From JADLHS01 sp020848635 (GTDB lineage: Bacteria; Verrucomicrobiota; Verrucomicrobiia; Limisphaerales; JADLHS01), in contig JBAOIL010000005.1 of the NCBI GenBank assembly GCA_037044975.1, forward strand, positions 310,001-374,000: a stretch of 64,000 nt of DNA, given 5' to 3'. The notes beneath the pieces are model-generated. The model was not told the origin of the DNA. It saw only the letters and a program-made list of their open reading frames with translations, and did not search any database. The translations under genes and the position numbers were made by a program. Below, piece after piece: positions 55,767 to 63,193 of this stretch (the stretch's first letter is position 1; the number at the start of each line of letters is the position of its first letter).

Positions 55767-57206
55767 TTACTTGCCGTCTGGGTTGTACCCGTTGCGCAGG
55801 TCCGAGTCGAATGGGGCGTCGCGGAGCTTCGTCTCGGCGTTCACTGGCCCGGAGTTCAACTGCCAGCGGACTAAACCAACATCCCGCGGGGCGGGTTGGC
55901 CTTTGACGATATCCTGACACCGATAGCCCGTCCCGAACGCGGTGAGAATAAAGCCATCTGGCAACCGGACCGTCGAGGTCGCCTGGCTACTCGGATACCA
56001 CGCGGTCGGTCCTTCCTTAATGTGTCCGACCCAGCGGTGGAGAATGTATTTGTGGTCCAGGTCCCAAGTCTGACCATGGTCGCGGCTGACCACGGCTTCG
56101 ATGCCAAACTGGGGAAAGCCGTCCAACGTGTTGACGTAACCTTTGCGCACCACGTAGGTCATCACAATCTCCCCGTTCGGTAGCAAGATCAGCGAGGGAT
56201 GGTGCCGGCCCCAGTCGTAGAGTTTACGCACCTCGGACCAGGTTTGGCCGTCGTCGGTGGAGATGGAGATGCCCAGGCCCTCGGTATGGTCAATCGTCTC
56301 GGGTTGCAGGCGGGCTGGCGTATCGGTGCGGCACGCGGCGACCAGATGGCCGTTGGCCGCCCGCAGCAACGCCACCTCGCTGACCGCCTCCCATTGCGGG
56401 GTTTTTGCGGACGGGCTCCAAGTCTTGCCTTCATCCGGACTGAACCGGAGATATGCCTGCTGGTGCGCGGTTTTGACTTCCGGCGGCTTGAACCAGGTAT
56501 AGCCCGTCTCCACCAAGCGAGCGATCTTGCCCGTCTTGGCGGCGCGCTCCACCAGCGGCGGATCCCAAGTGTACCACGGCTTGCCATCGGAAGTTGGGGC
56601 CAACGGCACGGACTCCTTCCACGTCTCGCCGTAATCGCGGCTGAACCAACGCGCGTTGGCATAGAGCAGCACGTTGCCCCCACCCAGGTAACGCAGCGAC
56701 GTTCCCAAACCCGCCACGGGTTTGCCGTCGTTCCCAAAGATGGCGGGCTTCGGTGAACTCCAAGTCGCCCCGCGATTATCACTGAACAACACCTCGGGAT
56801 GATGCGGATAATCGCAATTCACGAGCAGCAACAGGCGATCCTTCTCCGGCAGGTAGGCGAGATAGGGCACGGCCACCACGCGATTCCAACTCTCGGTGAC
56901 GATCTGGAACTGGGCGGGAAGTCGAACGTCACCCGTCGGCCCGTTGATTTGTCGTACTTCGTGGGGTTTCCAATCCCCCGCCATCGCCGTCGCGGCCAGC
57001 AGCAACAGCGCGCCCGACCGGTAGCAGAGGCGCAGTACCAGGAAATCCACCTTTGTCACGAGGGTGCGGGTTTGGTGCAACTGCGCTTTCAGTTTGTCGC
57101 ACCACCGCAGCAATTGCTCCAGCGGCGCCACGGTCCGCCGTTGCTTGGCCGGTGTGGCCGAATCCATCGGCAGCCCCACACGGGTGTCTCGCGTGATGTC
57201 TTTCAT
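55767..57206 (-). CDS. exo-alpha-sialidase-like BNR-repeat glycosidase
   Basis: The protein has 479 residues from ATG 57206, overlapping the stop of the upstream toroid gene by 4 bp. A long leader precedes a hydrophobic segment near residues 55-76. The six-bladed propeller has Asp boxes SDNRGATW, SRDYGETW, SPDEGKTW, STDDGQTW and SRDHGQTW. Other sialidase-like parts include ACRTD, HHPSLILLPNGEIVMTYV and STVRLPDGFILTAFGTGY. A full catalytic set (Arg triad, Tyr-Glu) could not be verified. Sialidases or related propeller glycosidases of this kind act on terminal sugars outside the cell. Operon partner: the toroid protein. Confidence 0.82.
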   Translation of the reverse strand: MKDITRDTRVGLPMDSATPAKQRRTVAPLEQLLRWCDKLKAQLHQTRTLVTKVDFLVLRLCYRSGALLLLAATAMAGDWKPHEVRQINGPTGDVRLPAQFQIVTESWNRVVAVPYLAYLPEKDRLLLLVNCDYPHHPEVLFSDNRGATWSSPKPAIFGNDGKPVAGLGTSLRYLGGGNVLLYANARWFSRDYGETWKESVPLAPTSDGKPWYTWDPPLVERAAKTGKIARLVETGYTWFKPPEVKTAHQQAYLRFSPDEGKTWSPSAKTPQWEAVSEVALLRAANGHLVAACRTDTPARLQPETIDHTEGLGISISTDDGQTWSEVRKLYDWGRHHPSLILLPNGEIVMTYVVRKGYVNTLDGFPQFGIEAVVSRDHGQTWDLDHKYILHRWVGHIKEGPTAWYPSSQATSTVRLPDGFILTAFGTGYRCQDIVKGQPAPRDVGLVRWQLNSGPVNAETKLRDAPFDSDLRNGYNPDGK

Positions 57207-58270
57207 GGCGTGCGGTGGGAGTAGGCAAACACCCGGTCCGCGGCGGCGAGGGCCGCCGGGTCCTTATGCACGATTCCGTATAAGGTCAGGGCGAGCGTTA
57301 CTTCGTTATAGTTCACTTTCTTGGGCTGGCCCGTGTAGCCTTTCTCCTTGCCCACCCCCGTGCGCGTGTTGCCCGTCACATCCACCTCGCCGGTTTCCTT
57401 GATCCGGGTGAGTTGCCACGCCACGGCCGCCGGCAGCGCCGCCTCAAACTCGGGCAACGGTACATGGAGCGCGAGGACCTGGCCGAAATAGATTGAGACG
57501 ACGTTGTAACTGGAATCGCGTCCGCCCTTCTCGATGAACACGCCGTCCTGGTCGCGCCGGGTGAGCGCGTGCGCGATGAGTTTGCGCGAAGTGGCCACGA
57601 GCGCTTCGTCGTGCAACACGCGGCCGCAGGTGCCAAACGCTTTCGCGGCGATGATCGTGCGGTTCACCGTGTGGCCGCTTTTGGGGATGATGGTGTCGTA
57701 GCCTGCGGAGATGAAGTCGCAGGCCCGGCGAAGCTTGGGTTCGAGCGCTGCAATGCGGGCGTGAAAGTGGGCCTCGTGCGGGGATTCGCGGATAACCAGG
57801 ATTGCCCGGCCGAGTTCCTGCAAGAAGAAGAACGCCGTCTCGACCGCCGCTCCGTGCGATTTGGCGCTGGCGCCGTTGGGTCGGCTTTCGGCTTCAAATC
57901 CACCGTCATTGCGTTGATGGGTAAAGGCCACATCAATGCCACGCCAGGCATCATCGGCGGCGGCCAGGTCGTCTGCGACGACGGCCGCGATCACGGCCCG
58001 GCAACTTCCGCGCTGCGGCCCGGCTTCGGTCCAACGGCCGATCGACCGGTTGCCGCCGCTGAACCCTTTGGCATCGGGTTTGTCGTGGAGACTCAGCGCC
58101 GCCAGCCGACCCGGTGGGAATGACCGCAACACGTCGTATTCACGCAGGGAGGAGCGCTTGGGGTCGGCGCCGAAGGCAGATATTCCCAACAGCGCGAATA
58201 CAACGAAGGTGAGCCAGGTACGCTGCCCGCGGTCTCTGGAAAAGGTTCGGGTTTTGTTTGGTGTGGTCAT
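57203..58270 (-). CDS. exported helical-toroid protein, function unknown
   Basis: The protein has 355 residues from ATG 58270. A signal peptide (TWLTFVVFALLGISAFGA) precedes an all-helical toroid of the prenyltransferase/six-hairpin type: DVAFTHQRNDGGFEAESRP, AAVETAFFFLQELGRAIL, LRRACDFISAGYDTI, NRTIIAAKAFGTCGRVLHDEAL and VTLALTLYGIVHKDPAALAAADRVFAY. No catalytic residues were recognised. Its stop overlaps the sialidase start by 4 bp, so the two should act on the same substrate. Confidence 0.75.
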   Translation of the reverse strand: MTTPNKTRTFSRDRGQRTWLTFVVFALLGISAFGADPKRSSLREYDVLRSFPPGRLAALSLHDKPDAKGFSGGNRSIGRWTEAGPQRGSCRAVIAAVVADDLAAADDAWRGIDVAFTHQRNDGGFEAESRPNGASAKSHGAAVETAFFFLQELGRAILVIRESPHEAHFHARIAALEPKLRRACDFISAGYDTIIPKSGHTVNRTIIAAKAFGTCGRVLHDEALVATSRKLIAHALTRRDQDGVFIEKGGRDSSYNVVSIYFGQVLALHVPLPEFEAALPAAVAWQLTRIKETGEVDVTGNTRTGVGKEKGYTGQPKKVNYNEVTLALTLYGIVHKDPAALAAADRVFAYSHRTP

Positions 58271-58386
58271 GCGGCAAGGAGGTGGTGGAGGGTGGAGTCG
58301 AGGAGTTGCGCGCCGACCAACGCCGGCATGATGGACTTAGTGCAGATATCGCGTTCGCTGAGGGCTCTTTTCTCGGCCGAGCTCAT
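58267..58386 (-). pseudogene. possible remnant of type I restriction R-subunit N-terminus
   Basis: ATG at 58384-58386 on the minus strand opens a 39-codon frame starting MSSAEKRALSERDICTKSIM then PALVGA. The SERDICTK..I.PAL.GA wording resembles the start of DEAD/DEAH helicase subunits of type I restriction enzymes. It stops exactly where the toroid gene starts (58270). Homology is from memory and short, so it is tentative. It may be the edge of a lost restriction locus. Confidence 0.3.
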
Positions 58387-58629
58387 GGCGCAATGTAAGC
58401 CAGCGATCGTCGGCTGGTTTTGGGGATAATCCCCGCGCCCCGTTATCGTTGTCGTTTTCCAATGAGGCATTGCCGCGCATTGTTCTGCCGCGCATCGTAT
58501 TTCAATCCGTTCCAGTAGCAATCCTCGAAACGGCGACGCAAACCGGCTGTTGCATATTGCTAATCCGCCGCCACGCAAACCCTCCATATATGCTTGTGAA
58601 AACTTTGGGGCCGGCGCCATCATCAGGCC
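58271..58629. other. divergent intergenic region before floA
   Basis: These 359 bases separate the toroid gene (minus) from floA (plus) and must contain both promoters. Apart from the possible HsdR-like remnant at 58267-58386, no gene is evident. A GTTGCATATTGC stretch near 58550 partly resembles the palindrome of the dispersed repeat. Confidence 0.5.
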
Positions 58630-59697
58630 ATGAACTTAATCTTGGCTCAATCCGGTGGCCTGCCGTTCAAACTCGACTTGGTGCTTTATGGCGTTGGCGC
58701 CGTAGTGCTCCTCGTGGTTGGCATCCTGGTAATCAACTTTGGGATGATTTACATCCGCGCCCTGTTCTCCGGGGCCAAGGTCACGGTCACGGAATTGATC
58801 GCGCTGCGGTTGCGGGGCATTCCCGTGGCCTTGATTGTGGATGGTCGCATTACCGCCGTGAAGTCGGGGCTGCCCATCACAATTGACGAACTCTCCACGC
58901 ACTTCCTGGCCGGCGGTAATGTGCAAATGGTGGTGCTCGCCCTCGTCGCGGCCAAGAAGGCCGGCATCAATCTCGTCTTCGACCGCGCGTGCGCCATTGA
59001 CCTCGCCACCAAGGGCACTGGCAAGACCGTCCTGGAAGCGGTGAAAACATCCGTCAATCCGAAGGTGATTGATTGTCCCGCGCCGGCGTCGGGCAAAGCC
59101 ACCATTGATGCGGTGGCCAAGGACGGCATCGTCATCAAGGCCAAGGCCCGCGTGACCGTGCGCACCAATCTGGATCGCTTTGTCGGCGGCGCGACGGAGG
59201 AGACGATCATCGCGCGCGTGGGCGAGGGCATTGTTTCCACGATTGGCTCGTCGGAAACCTACAAGGCGGTGCTGGAAAATCCCGATCGCATTTCCAAGAC
59301 CGTTTTGGGCAAGGCGCTCGACAGCAATACGGCGTTTGAAATCCTGTCCATTGACATCGCCGACGTGGATGTCGGCGGCAACGTCGGCGCCAAACTTCAG
59401 GCCGAGCAGGCGGAAGCCAACAAACTCATCGCGCAGGCGCAGGCCGAAGTCCGCCGTGCCGCCGCCGTCGCCACCGAACAGGAAATGGTGGCCCGGGTTT
59501 CCGAAATGCGCGCCCGGGTGGTCGAAGCCGAGGCGCAGATACCCATCGCCATCGCCGCCGCCTTCCAGAAAGGCCATCTGGGCGTGATGGATTACTACCG
59601 CCTCAAGAATATCCAGGCCGACACGACCATGCGCGAAAACATCGGAGGCGACGGGCCGGAATCCACGTCGTCAGGCGCGCACGGCGCGAAAACTTAA
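58630..59697 (+). CDS. floA: flotillin-like protein FloA
   Basis: FloA scaffolds membrane microdomains. The protein has 355 residues from ATG 58630. One membrane helix lies near 21-42 (YGVGAVVLLVVGILVINFGMIYI). The SPFH/flotillin-like region has LRLRGIPVALIVDGRITAVKSGL, HFLAGGNVQMVVLALVAAKKAGINL, FDRACAIDLATKGTGK and the conserved DRFVGGATEETIIARVGEGIVSTIGS. The Ala/Glu-rich coiled coil (LQAEQAEANKLIAQAQAEVRRA) is near 257-300. Motifs and length match YqfA/FloA. A membrane-anchored linker gene and nfeD follow; NfeD partners are usual for FloA. Confidence 0.95.
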   Translation: MNLILAQSGGLPFKLDLVLYGVGAVVLLVVGILVINFGMIYIRALFSGAKVTVTELIALRLRGIPVALIVDGRITAVKSGLPITIDELSTHFLAGGNVQMVVLALVAAKKAGINLVFDRACAIDLATKGTGKTVLEAVKTSVNPKVIDCPAPASGKATIDAVAKDGIVIKAKARVTVRTNLDRFVGGATEETIIARVGEGIVSTIGSSETYKAVLENPDRISKTVLGKALDSNTAFEILSIDIADVDVGGNVGAKLQAEQAEANKLIAQAQAEVRRAAAVATEQEMVARVSEMRARVVEAEAQIPIAIAAAFQKGHLGVMDYYRLKNIQADTTMRENIGGDGPESTSSGAHGAKT

Positions 59698-59715
59698 CCC
59701 GCACTGGTTTTCTCA

Positions 59716-60360
59716 ATGAATGCCTTGTTCGCTGTCGGTTTGTTTGACAGCCCGTGGATTGTCGCGGCGCTGCTCATTGGCAGCGCGCTGGTGAATTGGC
59801 TGGCCAAGCGACGCCAGGAAAAACAGGCAAGGAACCGGCCCGAGGGGGAGGCGACTCCGCCGGCAGCGAGCCCGCCTCCCGGCGAATTCAACCTGGAGGA
59901 AACCTTGCGCCGGCTGCTAGGGGAAGAACCTCCGGCCCCGTCGCCCGCCCCGCCCCCGCTCCTTCCCCGTGCAACCCCCAGCGACTTGCCGCCCGCCGAT
60001 ACGCGGATGGAGAAACCACCGCTTCCGCCGGAGTGGCCCCGGAAGAATCACGCCGAGGAAGCCAAAACAACCTTCCGGAAACCGGCAACCCCCCCCGCGC
60101 CAGTGTTGCGGCCGTCCGTGACCTCGCCGCCAGGGAGCGCGATGGCGCGCGCGGCCAGCCGACAAGCTGAACAAGCCGCGCAGCGGTTTGAACAGCTAAG
60201 TGAGCAGGCGCGACATCCGGCCACGGTCGTCAACCACACACGGCAACGGACTTCGCGTTCGGACCCGCGGGTCACGTCGCGTTGGCGCAATCCTCGGAGC
60301 GTGCGCCAAGCGTTCGTTGCCTCGCTGGTTTTTGCTCCGCCGAAAAGTTTTGAACCCTGA
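59716..60360 (+). CDS. membrane-anchored Pro-rich protein between floA and nfeD
   Basis: The protein has 214 residues from ATG 59716, 18 bp after floA. One N-terminal membrane helix (PWIVAALLIGSALVNWL), a basic patch (AKRRQEKQARNR), then a long Pro/Ala-rich low-complexity linker with an acidic NLEETLRRLLGEE, and a basic C-terminus. No known domain. The gene order floA, this gene, nfeD suggests that it is a microdomain-associated accessory protein. Low-complexity composition makes homology weak. Confidence 0.7.
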   Translation: MNALFAVGLFDSPWIVAALLIGSALVNWLAKRRQEKQARNRPEGEATPPAASPPPGEFNLEETLRRLLGEEPPAPSPAPPPLLPRATPSDLPPADTRMEKPPLPPEWPRKNHAEEAKTTFRKPATPPAPVLRPSVTSPPGSAMARAASRQAEQAAQRFEQLSEQARHPATVVNHTRQRTSRSDPRVTSRWRNPRSVRQAFVASLVFAPPKSFEP

Positions 60361-60389
60361 CGCCGGATAACGCCGGTCTGGACTGTAAT

Positions 60390-60845
60390 ATGGCTCTCAT
60401 CCTCACTCTGCTCGCGGTTGGCGCAATTCTGCTGTTTCTGGAGATCCTGTTACCCGGGATGGTCGCCGGCATCATTGGCTTCATCTGCCTGATGGCCGCG
60501 GTGATTTTGGGCTACCGTGACTTTGGTTATCAGACGGGCAGCGTGATTCTGGGCGGCGTGCTGGTGGGGCTGGCGATGGGCGTGTGGTGGTGGCTCAAGT
60601 TTTTCCCGGAGAGTCGGATCGCCAGGAAGTTCATTTCCCAAAGCGCCACCGGCGAATTGGGCGTGGCGAAACCGGAACTGCTGAACGGCACCGGCGTGGC
60701 CCTCAGCCAGTTGCGGCCTTCGGGCATCGCCACTATCAACGGCCAACGCGTTGATGTGGTCACCGAAGGCGGACTCATTGAGCGCGGGACAGCGATCAAA
60801 GTGGTGGCGGTCGAGGGCGCGCGGATCGTGGTGCGCGAAGGCTAA
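60390..60845 (+). CDS. NfeD family membrane protein
   Basis: The protein has 151 residues from ATG 60390. Three or so N-terminal helices (ALILTLLAVGAILLFLEILLPG, VAGIIGFICLMAAVILGY, SVILGGVLVGLAMGVWWW) are followed by an OB-fold domain (GTGVALSQLRPSGIATINGQRVDVVTEGGLIERGTAIKVVAVEG). The phrases G-x-A-x-S-x-LRPSG-x-x and G-x-x-I-x-x-G-x-x-I-x-V-x-x-V-x-G are NfeD hallmarks. NfeD proteins pair with flotillin/stomatin proteins, here FloA two genes upstream. Confidence 0.92.
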   Translation: MALILTLLAVGAILLFLEILLPGMVAGIIGFICLMAAVILGYRDFGYQTGSVILGGVLVGLAMGVWWWLKFFPESRIARKFISQSATGELGVAKPELLNGTGVALSQLRPSGIATINGQRVDVVTEGGLIERGTAIKVVAVEGARIVVREG

Positions 60846-60895
60846 CGCCGCGGCGAGCTTGGCCCAACAATGTTTGAACCCGATGGCAAAATAGC

Positions 60896-61354
60896 ATGAA
60901 TGAACTAAGGGTAACACTCCTGAAGTTGTTGGCTGGCGGGGTTCCGCGCCCCACCTTGAGCCTGTGGGCAGGGCTCGCGGGCTGCGGCTGCGCGAGCCTG
61001 CTGCTGATTACGGCAGCGAGGGCCGCCGAAATTAACCTCGTTCACCACGTCAATCCAGCCGAGGCGCAGAAGCTCATCGCCGACAAGAAGGTGGTGGTGC
61101 TCGACGTCCGCACATCGAAGGAATTCGCTGCCGGCCACATCACCGGGGCAACGAACATCAATTTTCTGTCGGCGGAATTTGCGAAGGCCATTGCCGGCCT
61201 CGACACGAATCAGGCTTACTTGGTCCACTGCGCCGTGGGCGGGCGCAGCACCCAAGCGCTGCCGAAGCTGGAGAAGCTGCAGTTGCAGTCCATTTACCAC
61301 CTCGACGGCGGAATCAAAGCTTGGGAAAAAGCCGGTTTGCCGGTGGCGAAATGA
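60896..61354 (+). CDS. exported rhodanese-like sulfurtransferase
   Basis: The protein has 152 residues from ATG 60896. A signal segment (LWAGLAGCGCASLLLITAARA) is followed by a single rhodanese domain: VLDVRTSKEFAAGHITGATNINFLS, the active-site loop VHCAVGGRS with catalytic Cys, and IYHLDGGIKAWEKAGLPV. Rhodaneses transfer sulfane sulfur. It leads a cluster with DUF6132, DUF2892, TolC and an RND adaptor. Sulfur or oxidative stress linked efflux is inferred. Confidence 0.9.
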   Translation: MNELRVTLLKLLAGGVPRPTLSLWAGLAGCGCASLLLITAARAAEINLVHHVNPAEAQKLIADKKVVVLDVRTSKEFAAGHITGATNINFLSAEFAKAIAGLDTNQAYLVHCAVGGRSTQALPKLEKLQLQSIYHLDGGIKAWEKAGLPVAK

Positions 61355-61459
61355 ACTGGCCCGTCCGTCCGGCAACCTTTGGCCGGCCTGTCAGGCAGGG
61401 GAGCGGATAAAGAGGCTGTAACCTTTTCCACCCTGACGGCTCAGTGATGGCAGGTAACT

Positions 61460-61627
61460 ATGATTCTGCAGCTTATTATCGGCGGATTGGCGGGCGGTGG
61501 CCTGGGTTTCGCTTACTTCAAATTCGTGGGCTGCTCCAGCGGCGCATGTCCGCTTACGAGTCATCCCGTGAGCAGCACTATTTATGGCGCTGTGCTCGGA
61601 GCCATCGTCGCCAACGGCCTTCGCTGA
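61460..61627 (+). CDS. DUF6132-like small membrane protein (55 residues)
   Basis: ATG 61460 opens 55 codons ending TGA 61625-61627: a Gly-rich helix (LIIGGLAGGGLGFAYFKFVG), a GCSSGACPLTSHP loop with two Cys, and a second helix (STIYGAVLGAIVANG). The G-C-x-x-G-x-C-P-x-T motif followed by S-T-I-Y-G-A is characteristic of the small DUF6132/YgaP-neighbour membrane family. Its Cys pair may bind or handle sulfur or metal, which fits the rhodanese gene upstream. DUF2892 follows 25 bp later. Confidence 0.72.
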   Translation: MILQLIIGGLAGGGLGFAYFKFVGCSSGACPLTSHPVSSTIYGAVLGAIVANGLR

Positions 61628-61652
61628 ACCCTCAATTCAACCCAAACGCACC

Positions 61653-61886
61653 ATGAAAATGCACATGATCATCCGCCGGTTCGCCGGCATCTTTATCCTC
61701 CTGAGCCTCGTGCTCGCGCACTATCACAGTCCGAACTGGCTTTGGTTCACGGCTTTCGTCGGCTTCAACCTCTTGCAATCCTCGTTCACCAACTTCTGCC
61801 CGTTGGAATTGATTCTCAAGCAATGCGGGGTGGGCGGATCGTGCTGCGAACCGGAGAAGGCCGACCGTTCCTGCTGCACGAAATGA
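61653..61886 (+). CDS. DUF2892 (YgaP-transmembrane-like) protein
   Basis: The protein has 77 residues from ATG 61653. An N-terminal basic segment (IIRRFAG) precedes two helices (IFILLSLVLAHY and LWFTAFVGFNLLQSSFTNF), then FCPLELILKQCG, matching DUF2892, which is the membrane part of YgaP rhodanese proteins. The C-terminus has GGSCCEPEKADRSCCTK with four extra Cys in two pairs, which could bind metal. Stop overlaps the TolC start by 4 bp. Confidence 0.82.
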   Translation: MKMHMIIRRFAGIFILLSLVLAHYHSPNWLWFTAFVGFNLLQSSFTNFCPLELILKQCGVGGSCCEPEKADRSCCTK

Positions 61887-63183
61887 AAAAGCAACTGGGC
61901 GGTTCCGGGTTGTTGCTGGCGTTTGCCTTCGCCGCCGTGGCGGCGGAACCGTGGACCCTGGAGCGGGCCGTTCGCCATGCCCTGACCAACAGCCCGGACG
62001 TTCGCATCGCGGGGCAACGTATCGTGGCCGCGCAGGCGGGGATCGCCCAGGCGAACGCAGCCTTCTGGCCCCGCGCCACCTTCCAGTCGGGTTACAATGT
62101 CACGGACAACCCGATGCTCAGCTTCGGCAACATTTTAAATCAGCGCGCCTACAGTCCTTCCATCAACTTCAACGACGTGCCCGATACCGACAATCTTAAT
62201 GTCCGGGGTCTGCTCACCGTCCCGCTTTACACCGGCGGCAAAGTCACGGCCGACCGGAAGGCTGCGAAGGCGAACACGGCGGCAGCCCGCCAGGAAGCCG
62301 AAGCGGTGCGGAACACGCTGGGTTTCGAGGTCGCGCGCGGTTTTTTTACGGCCCAAAAAACGCGCACCTTTATTCAGGCGGCGCAGGCGGCGGTGGTTTC
62401 CTACGAAACGAATCTCGACACGGCACGCAAGCGGCTGGAAGCCGGCACGTTGTTGCGCGCGGATTTGCTCGACATCGAAGTGCGCCTGGCGCAAGCCCGC
62501 GAGGATTTGGTGCGTGCGCGGAATGCCAACGCGCTGGTCTTGCGCGCCCTTCAGAATGTGTTGGGCGTGGAAGAGCCGGAATTCACCGTGGCGGAGACGG
62601 CGCCGCCGCTGTTGCGCCCGAGATGGCGGCGTCGCAGCCACGGCCCGACCTGCTGGCCGCCACCGAACGCGCGAAATCCGCCGAAGCCCAGGTGGGTAGC
62701 GCGAAATCCGCTTACCTGCCTCAAGTCAGTGCGTTTGGCAGCCTCGATTACGACCGCGGCTGGGAGCTGAACGGCGATGGCAACAGCTACACGGCGGGCG
62801 CATTGCTTCGATGGGATTTGTGGGACGGTAATCTGACGCGCGCCAAAGTGGCCGAGGCCCGCGCCAACGCCGAAGTCGCGCGCGAGCAGGAGCGGAAGTT
62901 GCGGCTGGCAGTGAATCTCGAAGTGGAGCAGGCGCGGCTGGGTTTGGAGCAGGCCACCGAGCGCTTGATGGTCGGCGACCAGAGCGTCGCGCAAGCCGGG
63001 GAAAGTCTCGCGCTCACCCGGGATCGTTTTGCCGAGGGGCTCGCCCTGGCCACTCAACTGATTGACGCGCAGACCGCCCTCACCGCCGCCCGCGTGCGCC
63101 ACGCCGAAGCTGAAAGCGACCGGCAGATCGCGATCGCCGCGCTGCGCAAGGCGTTGGGCCTGCCGCCACTGGAAATTAAATAG
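61883..63183 (+). CDS. TolC family outer membrane efflux protein (one frameshift)
   Basis: The ATG 61883 overlaps the DUF2892 stop by 4 bp. After a signal peptide (KKQLGGSGLLLAFAFAAVAAE), the TolC-like repeats read WTLERAVRHALTNSPDVRIAGQRIVAAQAGIAQANAAFWPRATFQSGYNVT, LTVPLYTGGKVTADRKAAKANT, then ADLLDIEVRLAQAREDL. The frame breaks near 62617, where a C run seems one base short. Restoring it gives LRPEMAASQPRPDLLAAT and the second repeat (YLPQVSAFGSLDYDRGW, LRWDLWDGNLTRAKVAEARA). The corrected length is about 433 residues. It is the outer membrane part of an efflux system with the adaptor that follows. Confidence 0.9.
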
Positions 63184-63193
63184 AAAATTGCTG

